A DNA stretch of 64,000 nucleotides from JAAFIW01 sp031414805 (GCA_031414805.1 JANOQJ010000080.1:69841-133840), one strand, 5' to 3'; positions 40,293 to 49,016 are shown, counted from the first letter of the stretch. A program made the numbers and translations. The notes: generated by a model not told the origin, from the sequence alone.

Positions 40293-40412
40293 GTCGTTCC
40301 CGCGAAGGCGTGTCCCGTCATTCCCGCGAAGGCGGGAATCCAGCCTTCGCATCACAAAGCCTGTATTGCCGCAAGCACCTCACACCTGGATCCCCGCCTT
40401 CGCGGGGATGAC
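40293..40412. repeat. GGATTCCCGCC-family palindromes (CGAAGGCG variant) between boxR and boxC
   Basis: A partial unit at 40293-40310, a full one at 40317-40343 (GTCATTCCCGCGAAGGCGGG...) and its near-complement at 40386-40412 (CTGGATCCCCGCCTTCGCGG...). The arms could form a hairpin in the boxR-boxC transcript. Confidence 0.8.
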
Positions 40413-40432
40413 GAATACCCAAGGAGACAAAC

Positions 40433-42160
40433 ATGAACGCCATCACCGAACCGCAGCTCTTCAAACAAGTCATGGACGGCCAGGAGCGCGAACTCGTCAG
40501 CTTTGCCACCCACCCCAGCCGCTACCAACACTGGACCTTGGCGGTTGACGGCGATGTAGCCCGGCTCAAGCTGGATATCAATGAAGACGGCGGCATCAAG
40601 CCGGGCTACAAGCTCAAGCTCAACAGCTACGACCTGGGCGTGGACATCGAGCTGCACGACGCGATCAACCGCATCCGCTTCGAACACCCGCGAGTTTCGG
40701 TGGTGGTGTTCGAGTCTGGCAAAGAAAAAATCTGGTGCTCGGGTGCCAACATTTACATGCTGGGCCTGTCCACCCACGCCTGGAAGGTGAACTTCTGCAA
40801 ATTCACCAACGAAACCCGCAATGGCCTGGAAGACTCCTCGCGCCACGACGGCTTGAAAAGTCTGGCCGCCGTCACAGGCGCTTGCGCAGGCGGTGGCTAC
40901 GAGTTGGCGCTGGCGTGTGACCGCATCGTGATGGTGGACGACCGCAGCTCCACCGTGAGCCTGCCCGAAGTGCCGCTGCTGGGCGTGCTACCCGGCACGG
41001 GCGGGCTGACGCGCGTGACTGACAAGCGCAAGGTGCGGCGCGACCTGGCAGACATTTTTTGCACGACCAGCGAAGGCGTGCGCGCCGACCGCGCACGCGA
41101 CTGGAAACTGATTGACGAGCACGCCAAGCCGCAGCAGTTTGAGCAGTTGGTTGCTACAGAAATAGAAGCGCTTCGAGCAATATCTACAAGGGCGGGTGGC
41201 CAAAAAGGCATAGAACTCACGCCGCTCAAGCCGCTGATTGACGAAGCGGGCTACCACTACAGCACGGTCGATGCGCAGGTTGACCGCACAACCCGCATCG
41301 CCACCTTGACCGTGACAGCGCCCACGCAAGCCATTGAATCCACCCCCGAGGCAATTGAGCAAGCCGGTGCCCAGTGGTGGCCGCTGCGCATGCAGCGCGA
41401 GCTGGACGACGCCATCTTGAACCTGCGTACCAACGAGCTGGACGTGGGCACCTGGGTCATCAAAACCCGCGGGGACGCGCTGCACGTGATGCAGGCCGAC
41501 GCGGTTTTGCAAGCGCACAAAACCCACTGGCTGGTGCGCGAAACCACCGGCGCACTGCGCCGCACCCTGGCCCGCCTGGACGTGACCAGCCGCTCGCTGA
41601 TTGCGCTGGTCGATCAAGGCTCGTGTTTTGCGGGCACCTTGTTTGAGCTGGCCCTGGCCTGTGACCGCATTTACATGCTGGATTTGCCCGACGCGCCCAG
41701 CGCGTCCTCCCATTTCTCGCCAGACGCTGCACCCAGCCTGCAACTGAACGCCGCCAACTTCGGCCGCTACCCCGCCGTCAACCACCTGACCCGCCTGCAA
41801 ACCCGCTTCAACGAAGACGCGCAAACCATTGCCCAGCTGCAAGGCGTCATCGACACCCCCTTGCGCGCTGACCAGGCTTTGGGCCTGGGCCTGGTGACGC
41901 TGACTCCCGACGACATTGATTGGGACGATGAAATCCGCATCATGTTGGAAGAGCGTGCTTCTCTGTCACCCGACGCCATGACCGGCCTGGAAGCCAGCCT
42001 GCGCTTTCCCGGTAAAGAAACCATGGAAACCCGCATCTTCGGCCGCCTGTCTGCCTGGCAAAACTGGATCTTCATTCGCCCGAATGCGGTGGGAGAAGAG
42101 GGCGCTTTGAAGCTGTTTGGAACCGGCAAGAAGGCTAGGTTTGATTGGAAACGCATTTAA
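40433..42160 (+). CDS. boxC: benzoyl-CoA-dihydrodiol lyase (2,3-epoxybenzoyl-CoA dihydrolase)
   Basis: 575 residues (family ~555). Two crotonase-like halves: IWCSGANIYMLGLSTHAWKV, TGACAGGGYELALACDRI and LGVLPGTGGLTRVTDKR in the first; GSCFAGTLFELALACDRIY in the second. It hydrolyses the ring-epoxide from BoxB to the semialdehyde plus formate. Near residues 240-260 the segment ATEIEALRAISTRAGGQKG is an interspersed repeat in the sense direction (core TGA is CGA), which probably accounts for part of the extra length. AAGGAGACAAAC is the ribosome binding site. Confidence 0.93.
   Translation: MNAITEPQLFKQVMDGQERELVSFATHPSRYQHWTLAVDGDVARLKLDINEDGGIKPGYKLKLNSYDLGVDIELHDAINRIRFEHPRVSVVVFESGKEKIWCSGANIYMLGLSTHAWKVNFCKFTNETRNGLEDSSRHDGLKSLAAVTGACAGGGYELALACDRIVMVDDRSSTVSLPEVPLLGVLPGTGGLTRVTDKRKVRRDLADIFCTTSEGVRADRARDWKLIDEHAKPQQFEQLVATEIEALRAISTRAGGQKGIELTPLKPLIDEAGYHYSTVDAQVDRTTRIATLTVTAPTQAIESTPEAIEQAGAQWWPLRMQRELDDAILNLRTNELDVGTWVIKTRGDALHVMQADAVLQAHKTHWLVRETTGALRRTLARLDVTSRSLIALVDQGSCFAGTLFELALACDRIYMLDLPDAPSASSHFSPDAAPSLQLNAANFGRYPAVNHLTRLQTRFNEDAQTIAQLQGVIDTPLRADQALGLGLVTLTPDDIDWDDEIRIMLEERASLSPDAMTGLEASLRFPGKETMETRIFGRLSAWQNWIFIRPNAVGEEGALKLFGTGKKARFDWKRI
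41153..41210 (+). repeat. GCTTGAGCA interspersed repeat, copy 10 (inside boxC, sense)
   Basis: GCTACAGAAATAGAAGC, GCTTCGAGCAATAT, CTACAAGGGCGGGTGGC, CAAAAAGGCA. TGA is CGA. The gene reads E-A-L-R-A-I-S-T-R-A, the same register as livG and aroA. Confidence 0.88.
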
Positions 42161-42166
42161 GTCATT

Positions 42167-42325
42167 TTTTGAACGCAGAGGACGCGAAGGATCCGCAGAG
42201 GACGCAAAAGGACAGCCAGAAAGAAAACCAAAAAATGAATTCAATATTGCTTTTTATTTTTGAATTTAATTTTGTATTTCCCTTCTGCGCTCTCTGCGAA
42301 TCCTTCGCGTCCTCTGCGTTCAAAA
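42167..42325. repeat. 159-bp palindromic element between boxC and boxB
   Basis: Perfect 26-bp inverted ends, TTTTGAACGCAGAGGACGCG... (42167-42192) and its complement (42300-42325), extended by ~19 bp of imperfect pairing. The centre is an AT-rich loop (TTTTTATTTTTGAATTT). No coding potential. It fills almost all of the 195-bp boxC-boxB gap and could form a strong hairpin in the shared transcript. Confidence 0.8.
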
Positions 42326-42355
42326 CTCCCCGCCCCGAATTTTTAGGAGCAAAAC

Positions 42356-43780
42356 ATGAGCACCATTGACCTGCAAGCAAAAATCCCCAACAACATCCAC
42401 CTGGGCGAAAACCGCCAGCTCCAGCGTGCGCTGGAGCACTGGCAGCCCGCGTTTCTGAACTGGTGGGATGAAATGGGCCCCAGTGATTTCAAAGCCAAAG
42501 AGGTCTACCTGCGCACCGCCGTGGGCGTGGACGCGCAAGGCTGGGCCAGTTACGGCTACACGCCCATGCCCGACTACCGATGGGGCATTTTTCTGGCCGA
42601 CCAGGAGCCGGGCCGCAAGATTGGCTTTGGCGACCACATGGGGCAAGACGTGTGGCAAGAGGTGCCCGGCGAATACCGCAGCAGCTTTCGCCGCTTGATC
42701 GTCACGCAGGGTGACACCGAGCCAGCATCCGTCGAACAACAACGCCTGCTGGGCCACACCGCACCGTCTCTTTACGACCTGCGCAACCTCTTCCAGGTCA
42801 ACGTGGAAGAAGGCCGCCACCTCTGGGCCATGGTGTATTTGCTGCACGCCCACTTTGGCCGCGATGGCCGCGAAGAAGCCGAAGAGCTGCTCATGCGCCA
42901 CAGCGGCGACGCCGACAAGCCGCGCATTTTGGGCACCTTCAACGAGCCCATGGACAACTGGCTGAGCTTCTTCATGTTCACCTACTTCACCGACCGCGAC
43001 GGCAAGTTCCAGCTGAAAAGCTTTGCCGAAAGCGCCTTCGACCCGCTGGCCCGTACCACCCGCTTCATGCTCACCGAAGAGGCGCACCACATGTTTGTGG
43101 GCGAAACCGGCATTGGCCGCGTCATCAAGCGCACGCTGGAAGTGATGAAAGAGCTGGGCACCGACAACGTGCAAAGCGTGCGCAATGCCGGTGCGATTGA
43201 CCTGCCCACCATCCAGAAATTCATGAACTTCTGGTTCACCAGCTCGCTGGATTTGTTTGGCTCCGAGGCCTCCAGCAACGCCGCCAACTACTTCGCCAAC
43301 GGCATCAAAGGCCGCCCTGACGAAGCCAAGTTTGCCGACCATGTGGAAGACGGCACCGAGATGCAAATCGTCGTGCCTGACGGCTCAGGCGGCCTGAAAA
43401 ACGAAACCATCAGCTGCCGCAACGGCATGAACGAAACCACGCGTCTGGAATACGTGAAAGACTGCAACGTGGGCGTCACACGCTGGAACATGGCCATCAA
43501 ACGCGCCGGTGTGGCCATGGAACTGGCCTTGCCGTCGATTCGCTTCCGTCGCCAGGTCGGCTCCTGGGCCGGTGCACACACCAACCCCCAAGGCCAGCCC
43601 ATTTCAGCTGTTGAGTTCGAAGCCCAAAAAGACCAGTGGCTGCCCACCGATGCCGATATCGGATTTGTCAAAAGTCTGATGCACCGCGTCACCGAACCCG
43701 GCAAGATGGCCGGCTGGATTGCGCCGCCAGACCGGGGGATTAACGCCAACCCGGTGGAATACAGCTATGTGAAGCTGTGA
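42356..43780 (+). CDS. boxB: benzoyl-CoA 2,3-epoxidase, oxygenase subunit BoxB
   Basis: 474 residues, family length. Di-iron ligand motifs are visible as EEGRHLWAMVYLLHAHFG and LTEEAHHMFVGETG (E-x-x-H pairs), with AFDPLARTTRFMLTEE just before. Acts with the reductase BoxA, NADPH and O2 to form 2,3-epoxybenzoyl-CoA. RBS AGGAGCAAAAC precedes ATG 42356. Last gene of the cluster before a terminator. Confidence 0.95.
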   Translation: MSTIDLQAKIPNNIHLGENRQLQRALEHWQPAFLNWWDEMGPSDFKAKEVYLRTAVGVDAQGWASYGYTPMPDYRWGIFLADQEPGRKIGFGDHMGQDVWQEVPGEYRSSFRRLIVTQGDTEPASVEQQRLLGHTAPSLYDLRNLFQVNVEEGRHLWAMVYLLHAHFGRDGREEAEELLMRHSGDADKPRILGTFNEPMDNWLSFFMFTYFTDRDGKFQLKSFAESAFDPLARTTRFMLTEEAHHMFVGETGIGRVIKRTLEVMKELGTDNVQSVRNAGAIDLPTIQKFMNFWFTSSLDLFGSEASSNAANYFANGIKGRPDEAKFADHVEDGTEMQIVVPDGSGGLKNETISCRNGMNETTRLEYVKDCNVGVTRWNMAIKRAGVAMELALPSIRFRRQVGSWAGAHTNPQGQPISAVEFEAQKDQWLPTDADIGFVKSLMHRVTEPGKMAGWIAPPDRGINANPVEYSYVKL

Positions 43781-43806
43781 GTTTGGGCGCTTGATGCTGT
43801 TGAGAT

Positions 43807-43869
43807 GCTATTATTTATATAGCTGCTTGAGCAATATTTATAAGGGTTAGAGGCTGATTTGGCTTAAAA
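43807..43869 (+). repeat. GCTTGAGCA interspersed repeat, copy 11 (intergenic)
   Basis: GCTATTATTTATATAGC, core GCTGCTTGAGCAATAT, TTATAAGGGTTAGAGGC, GGCTTAAAA. Follows boxB and precedes the terminator. TGA intact. Confidence 0.88.
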
Positions 43870-43881
43870 GTGTTCAGGCAT

Positions 43882-43909
43882 AAAAAAGCCCGCTAATGCG
43901 GGCTTTTTA
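43882..43909. terminator. bidirectional rho-independent terminator
   Basis: AAAAAAGCCCGC-TAAT-GCGGGCTTTTT: a GC-rich stem with A and T runs on both sides, between convergent boxB (+) and the HhH gene (-). Fits both transcripts. Confidence 0.9.
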
Positions 43910-43926
43910 TTTGTGCGGGGGCGGAA

Positions 43927-44544
43927 TTACTTCTTGGCAGCACTGGCAGCAGGCTTGGCTGCGTCGGCAGCCGCGGCGACAGGCTTGGAATCTTTTTTGT
44001 CGGCTTCTTTCTTGGCCTTGGCTTCTTCAGCCTTCTTCATTTTCTCTTCGTCTTTAACTTTCTTCTCAGCGTCTTTTTTGGCTTTGGCTTCTGCTTTTGC
44101 GTCGGCTTTGGCATCTTTGGCGGCAGGAGCCGATGCAGCGGCTACGGGCTTTGCGGTGGGTGCAGGGGCGGCGGCTGGTGCAGCAGCCGTGGCCATGGGT
44201 TTGGCATCGCCCTTTTTCTCTTCTGCTTTGGCCATCGGTTTGTCTTCTTTCTTAGCGGCGGCTGGTGCAGCTGCGATGCCTTTGAAGCCTGCGCCGTTAA
44301 CGGTCAGGCCGCCTTCGGACAACTTGGCGGCATTGCCTTCGCCCACGCCTTGTACGCGGGTGACAAAGTCAGTCCAGTCTTTGAAGTTGCCTTTTTTGCG
44401 CTCTTCAATGATCTTGCCGGAAATGGCGGGGCCAATGCCTTTGACGCTGTCCAGGTCAGCGGCGCTGGCCTTGTTCACGTCAACGGCTGCGAAGGCGGCA
44501 GCGGCGTACAGCATGACCATGACGGCCAGAATTTTCTTCAGCAT
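43927..44544 (-). CDS. ComEA-like helix-hairpin-helix protein with long Lys/Ala tail
   Basis: 205 residues. A signal peptide (MLKKILAVMVMLYAAAAFA), then one HhH unit pair VDVNKASAADLDSVKGIGPA-x-SGKIIEERKKG (~20-75) as in ComEA, which binds DNA non-specifically. From ~90 on the protein is low-complexity Ala/Lys/Pro with heptad-like KKDAEKKVKDEEKMKKAEEA, probably a long helix or disordered basic tail. Likely exported and DNA-binding; uptake role not shown. Confidence 0.8.
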   Translation of the reverse strand: MLKKILAVMVMLYAAAAFAAVDVNKASAADLDSVKGIGPAISGKIIEERKKGNFKDWTDFVTRVQGVGEGNAAKLSEGGLTVNGAGFKGIAAAPAAAKKEDKPMAKAEEKKGDAKPMATAAAPAAAPAPTAKPVAAASAPAAKDAKADAKAEAKAKKDAEKKVKDEEKMKKAEEAKAKKEADKKDSKPVAAAADAAKPAASAAKK

Positions 44545-44652
44545 GTTTAACTCCTCGATGTAAATGAATGATGCGTGAGCCTGAAACGCGTTTCGCGGGC
44601 CGCAGCCAACCCTTAACGGGTCGCTGGCGCGGGGGTTGACCCCGCAGCTTGT

Positions 44653-45660
44653 TTATTTCGGTGAGTTCTGGGCATCCAGCCACTTCATATAACTGGAAAC
44701 GCCGGTTTCCACGTCGGCAAACGAATGGTCGCAGCCCGCCGCGCGCAGTGCCGATAAATCAGCCTGGGTATAGGTCTGGTATTTGCCGCGCAGCGCGTCT
44801 GGGAACGGAATGTAGTCAATCTGTTGTAGCCAGTCGCTCTCCACCTGCAGGCTGCTGACGACCGCGCGGGCCACGTCGTTGAACGGTTGCGCACGACCGG
44901 TACCCAGGTTGAACAGCCCACTTTTCGCGGGATGGTCCAGGAACCACAGGTTGACTGCCACCACGTCATCCACAGAAACAAAGTCACGCATTTGCTCACC
45001 GGGGCCGTAGCCGCCGTAATCTGCAAACAGTTTCACTTTGCCTTCAGCGCGCAATTGGTTGAACTGGTGAAACGCCACGCTAGCCATGCGGCCTTTGTGC
45101 TGCTCGCGCGGGCCATACACGTTGAAATAGCGAAAACCCACCACCTGCGCGGCGGCGCGGCTGAAGTTGCGACCAATTTCGCGGCGCAGGCGCTGGTCAA
45201 ACAGCAGCTTGCTGTAACCGTAAACGTTCAGCGGCTTTTCAAACTCGGGGCTTTCGCGGAAGGGCAGCCATCGTCCGCTGGCGTCGGCCTGGGCGTTGCC
45301 ATAGGTTGCAGCTGACGAGGCATAGAGCAAGCGCGTCCCTTGTTCCTGACAAGCCTCAAAAAGGCCGCAGGACGTGCTGTAGTTGTTGTCCATCATGTAC
45401 TTGCCGTCGGTTTCCATGGTGTCGCTGCACGCCCCTTCGTGAAACACCGCTTCCACCTGGCCGAAAGCACCAGCGGCGAACAGTTCGTAAAAGCTGTCTG
45501 CGTCCACGTAGTCGGCAATGGCCAGGTCTGCCAAGTTGCGGAATTTGTCGGCCTGGGTTAGGTCGTCCACCGCAATGATGTTGTCAATGCCGCGCGCGTT
45601 CAGGCCGGCCACGATGTTGCTGCCAATGAAGCCGGCGGCGCCGGTAACGATTATTTTCAT
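44653..45660 (-). CDS. hldD: ADP-L-glycero-D-manno-heptose 6-epimerase
   Basis: 335 residues. NAD-binding GAAGFIGSNIVAGL at the N-terminus, LLYASSAATYG and YGYSKLLFDQ (catalytic Tyr-Lys), VVGFRYFNVYGPRE. Extended SDR; completes ADP-L-glycero-D-manno-heptose for LPS core. Works with HldA at 46809-47744; the two are separated by a divergent membrane protein gene. Confidence 0.95.
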   Translation of the reverse strand: MKIIVTGAAGFIGSNIVAGLNARGIDNIIAVDDLTQADKFRNLADLAIADYVDADSFYELFAAGAFGQVEAVFHEGACSDTMETDGKYMMDNNYSTSCGLFEACQEQGTRLLYASSAATYGNAQADASGRWLPFRESPEFEKPLNVYGYSKLLFDQRLRREIGRNFSRAAAQVVGFRYFNVYGPREQHKGRMASVAFHQFNQLRAEGKVKLFADYGGYGPGEQMRDFVSVDDVVAVNLWFLDHPAKSGLFNLGTGRAQPFNDVARAVVSSLQVESDWLQQIDYIPFPDALRGKYQTYTQADLSALRAAGCDHSFADVETGVSSYMKWLDAQNSPK

Positions 45661-45671
45661 AATGAACCTTG

Positions 45672-46808
45672 ATGCGGTTTGAAATGGACTGGTACGTCGT
45701 CCGTGTCACGTGCAATGATAAATTTTGTGCACAACCACTTGAGGCAGCCTTGAAAACCATACAGATTTTGCGAATCGGCACGGGCTTGCTGATGGTCAGC
45801 GCGGTGCTGCTTGCGGGGTGGCTGGCGCGCTCACCGTGGATTGTGCTGCTAATGGTGCCTGTCTACACCGTGGCTTTTGTGTTGGGACGTTGGCCAGCAT
45901 GGCGCGTGTCATGGCGTGCAAATTCATGGGCCAGAACGGCCGCCAAACTGACCTCAACCGCAGCGGTGCAGGCGATTTTGGTGGGTGTGCTTTATCTCCT
46001 TGGACGGGGTATCTCCGCGGTGTTTGGCCAGTCCGAAGCGGCCCAATTTTCCAGTTGGGATTGGCTGTATGGCGCAGGTCTTGGTCTGGTGAGTTGGTCG
46101 CTAGGGGGACTGGTGATCTGGTGGGAGCAGCGATATGGATCAGCGCACGACGAACTGCTGAAACAGCTGTCCGAGTTGACCCAGCGGTCTTCTGCTGCGC
46201 AGATGAAAGACAGTGAAGGCCCGCCCGGTGAGATTGCGTTGTTGGCGCAACCGGTCACGTTGCAAAGTTTCTATTCAGGCCCGCACTACACCCACCCGAC
46301 AGATTCGGGCGCTGTCCACGGTGACGGCGTCAACCCCGGTGCGCACGGGGGTGAGCAAGCCATCGCTGCTGCTGAACAACGGCTGGGCGTGGTGTTCCCA
46401 CCCGCGCTGCGGGCGCTGTATTTGCGTCAAAACGGCGGGTCCATCAACTCGCTGTGTGTACCCAAGCCCGGTATTGCCCAGCCACGTTCGTACGACGATC
46501 TGGTCTTGCCATTTTCTGGCTACGACGACTTGTTGCCCTGCGAATTGCTGCGCACTTTCTACGATTCCGCCTGCGACTACGCCGACCCTGAAACGCCTGA
46601 AGGACGGGAAATGTTCCCAGCCGGGTCCGAACGCATGGTGGTCCTGGCGCAGTGGTATCGGCACACGCTGTTTCTGGACTATTCAAGCAGCGAGCCCAAA
46701 GTCGGCTTTGTCGACTTCGACCACCACGCAGATTGGCAACAACACTGCGTGTGGTGGGACAATTTTGCCCAGTTCTATGGTGCGTTAAGGCACTACGAGT
46801 CGCTGTAA
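45672..46808 (+). CDS. membrane-anchored SMI1/KNR4-domain protein
   Basis: About 378 residues. Two hydrophobic segments at the N-terminus (GLLMVSAVLLAGWL; WIVLLMVPVYTVAFVLG) and two more in the middle (AVQAILVGVLYLLGRG; GLGLVSWSLGGLVIWW). The C-terminal half (IAAAEQRLGVVFPPALRALY, LRQNGGSINSL ... VGFVDFDHHADWQQHCVWW) is a SMI1/KNR4 (SUKH) fold, often an immunity module of toxin systems. Starts only 11 bp from the hldD start on the other strand. ATG 45672 is listed; a TTG at 45750 with GAGGCAG upstream is a credible alternative. No toxin gene is adjacent. Confidence 0.65.
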   Translation: MRFEMDWYVVRVTCNDKFCAQPLEAALKTIQILRIGTGLLMVSAVLLAGWLARSPWIVLLMVPVYTVAFVLGRWPAWRVSWRANSWARTAAKLTSTAAVQAILVGVLYLLGRGISAVFGQSEAAQFSSWDWLYGAGLGLVSWSLGGLVIWWEQRYGSAHDELLKQLSELTQRSSAAQMKDSEGPPGEIALLAQPVTLQSFYSGPHYTHPTDSGAVHGDGVNPGAHGGEQAIAAAEQRLGVVFPPALRALYLRQNGGSINSLCVPKPGIAQPRSYDDLVLPFSGYDDLLPCELLRTFYDSACDYADPETPEGREMFPAGSERMVVLAQWYRHTLFLDYSSSEPKVGFVDFDHHADWQQHCVWWDNFAQFYGALRHYESL

Positions 46809-47744
46809 TTAAAGATGAAACAACTCGGCATAAGACACCGTGGCGGTACCGAACTTGCCCACCACGATGCCACCTGCCTTGTTCGCCAACGGCACGGCAT
46901 CACGCAGCGTCATGCCCGCAGCGACCAGTGCGGCGAGCGTAGCAATCACGGTGTCGCCTGCGCCGGTGACATCAAATACTTCGCGGGCCTGGGCTTTGAC
47001 GGTGAGCTCGCCTTGCGCGTCAAACAAGGTCATGCCTTCTTCGCTGCGGGTCAGTAGCAAGGCGTCCAGTTTCAGTTGCTGGCGCAGCGTGTGCGCGCGA
47101 GCCAGCAGGTCGGCTTCTGAGTGCCATGTACCCACCACCTGGGTCAGTTCAGCGCGGTTGGGTGTGATGAGCGTTGCGCCTGTGTAGCGCGAGTAGTCGC
47201 TCCCTTTGGGGTCGACCAGCACGGGCAAGCCCGCTGCACGGGCGGCGGCAATCATGTTGGCAATGTGCGCCAGGCCACCTTTGCCGTAGTCGGAGAACAG
47301 CACGGCCTGGTGACGGGGGATGAGTTCACCAAAGTGTTCGGTTTGCGAGGCCAGGGCTTCGTGGTCGGGCTCGCTTTCAAAGTCCAACCGCAACAATTGC
47401 TGCGAGCGGCCAATCACACGCAGCTTCACCGTGGTTTGCAAGCTGGCATCGCGTGCCAGGTGGCTGGCAATGCCGGTTTGTTTGAGCAGCGCTTCCAGCC
47501 GTTGGCTGGGTGCGTCGTTGCCCACCACGCCGAGAAAGCTGGCCTGCGCGCCCAGCGCCACCACGTTGTAAGCCACGTTTGCCGCACCACCCAGGCGCTC
47601 TTCTTCACGCGTGACCTTGACCACGGGCACGGGGGCTTCGGGGGAGATACGGTCGACCGTGCCGTGCCAGTAGCGGTCGATCATCGCGTCGCCGACGACG
47701 AGGACACGGGCGTTGGCAAGCAGTTGCTGAGAAATAGTTTTCAT
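46809..47744 (-). CDS. hldA: D-glycero-beta-D-manno-heptose-7-phosphate kinase
   Basis: 311 residues, the kinase half of RfaE only (no nucleotidyltransferase half fused, as is usual in betaproteobacteria). VLVVGDAMIDRYWHGTVDRI and the PfkB-family DVTGAGDTVIATLAALVAAG are diagnostic. Makes heptose-1,7-bisphosphate for LPS core. Downstream of lapB in the same direction. Confidence 0.93.
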   Translation of the reverse strand: MKTISQQLLANARVLVVGDAMIDRYWHGTVDRISPEAPVPVVKVTREEERLGGAANVAYNVVALGAQASFLGVVGNDAPSQRLEALLKQTGIASHLARDASLQTTVKLRVIGRSQQLLRLDFESEPDHEALASQTEHFGELIPRHQAVLFSDYGKGGLAHIANMIAAARAAGLPVLVDPKGSDYSRYTGATLITPNRAELTQVVGTWHSEADLLARAHTLRQQLKLDALLLTRSEEGMTLFDAQGELTVKAQAREVFDVTGAGDTVIATLAALVAAGMTLRDAVPLANKAGGIVVGKFGTATVSYAELFHL

Positions 47745-47853
47745 AGAAAAAGCGTGTCTTTTCCAGAGCCATCGCGGAACCGGCTTTGCCGGGCCGCTGA
47801 TGGCGCCCCCTTGGGGGGGAGGCGGTCGCAGACCGCATCGGGGCGGAGCCTTC

Positions 47854-48999
47854 TCATAGCTCTTCTACGCGCCGCGCCGGATAACTGTCCCACGCCTGGC
47901 AGCCCGGGCATTGCCAGAAATGCTGTTTGGCGGTGAAGCCGCAGGCTGCACAGCGGTAGCGCAGCAGGGGGCGCACGGCGTGGTCCAGCGCGCGTTGCAG
48001 GTTCGGGGCGACCGCGCTGGCTTGCTCGCTGTCTGGCGCAGCGGGGTGGGCCATCCAGCGGGTGGCGGCCACCAGAGAGGGTTCGCGCTGCAGGTGTTGG
48101 GCGTACCACTGCCGGGCCTCGTCAGGCTCGGGTTCCAGGCTTGCCAGGGCGTCCATCACGTCCAGCGTGGGGTTTTTGGCTTGTGCTTTAGCCAAGGCCT
48201 CTCGTGCAAGCGTTTCCTTGCCACAGGCACGCGCCTGGATGGCGAGTTCCTTTGCTATCAAAGGAATAGCTGCTTGAGCAGTATTTACAAGGGCTAGAAG
48301 CGTATTGAACGCTAAATCAGCTTGTCCGGTACGGGCTTGAGCAGCTGCCAGCGCCAGATGGGCGCGTGGTGCGGTGGGGGCCAGTGCGATGGCTTCCCGC
48401 AGCAAGGTATCGGCTTCCGGACCAGTGGCTGAAGCGGCTTGCTCGCAGAGGTAGTGGGCCATGCGGGCGGAAAAGCTGATGTCGCCTGAGGCTTGCAGTT
48501 TGCGGGCGATGTCGGTGGCAGCGGGCCAGTCGCGGGTGCGCTCGTAGATGGCCAGGCGAGCCAGGCGGGCCTCGCTTTGAAAGGGCGTGCCTTCCAGCTT
48601 GCGCAGCGCGTCTTCGGCGCGATCCAGCAGGCCGGCTTTCAAAAAGTCCAGCGCCAGGGCGTGCTGAGCGCGCTCGCGCTCGGCGCTGTCCAGGTCGCCA
48701 CGCGAGAGCAGGTGTTCGTGTACGCGCACGGCACGCTCGTACTCGCCACGGCGGCGAAACAGGTTGCCCAGAGCAAAGTGCAGTTCGGAGGTATCCGGGT
48801 CGTTTTGCACGGCCTCGATGAAGGCGTCAATGGCCTGGTCTTGCTGCTCGTTGAGCAGGAAATTCAGGCCACGAAAGTAGGCCTTGGGTGCGGCGCGGTC
48901 TTCAATGCGCAGCTGTCGCAAGTCGAGCCGGGAAGCCAGCCAGCCCAGGACAAAGGCAATGGGCAGGCCGAGCAAAACCCAGTTGAGATCCAAGTCCAT
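47854..48999 (-). CDS. lapB: LapB (YciM), LPS assembly/regulation TPR protein
   Basis: 381 residues. An N-terminal transmembrane anchor (LNWVLLGLPIAFVLGWLASR), a tandem TPR region, and a C-terminal rubredoxin-type metal site CAACGF...CPGCQAW. LapB controls LpxC proteolysis and so LPS amount. Between the TPRs, residues ~228-248 (LALVNTAQAAIPLIAKELAI) are encoded by an interspersed repeat in antisense. Upstream lapA is 17 bp away; downstream hldA. Confidence 0.92.
   Translation of the reverse strand: MDLDLNWVLLGLPIAFVLGWLASRLDLRQLRIEDRAAPKAYFRGLNFLLNEQQDQAIDAFIEAVQNDPDTSELHFALGNLFRRRGEYERAVRVHEHLLSRGDLDSAERERAQHALALDFLKAGLLDRAEDALRKLEGTPFQSEARLARLAIYERTRDWPAATDIARKLQASGDISFSARMAHYLCEQAASATGPEADTLLREAIALAPTAPRAHLALAAAQARTGQADLAFNTLLALVNTAQAAIPLIAKELAIQARACGKETLAREALAKAQAKNPTLDVMDALASLEPEPDEARQWYAQHLQREPSLVAATRWMAHPAAPDSEQASAVAPNLQRALDHAVRPLLRYRCAACGFTAKQHFWQCPGCQAWDSYPARRVEEL
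48254..48316 (+). repeat. GCTTGAGCA interspersed repeat, copy 12 (inside lapB, antisense to gene)
   Basis: GCTATCAAAGGAATAGC, core GCTGCTTGAGCAGTAT, TTACAAGGGCTAG, ending GCTAAA. lapB reads the complement as VNTAQAAIPLIA. Core intact. Confidence 0.9.
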
Positions 49000-49016
49000 G
49001 CGGTTGGCTCAGACGT

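Noticed and set aside
42320..43366. 348-codon open frame antisense to boxB
   Set aside because: No domain; boxB is unambiguous on the other strand.
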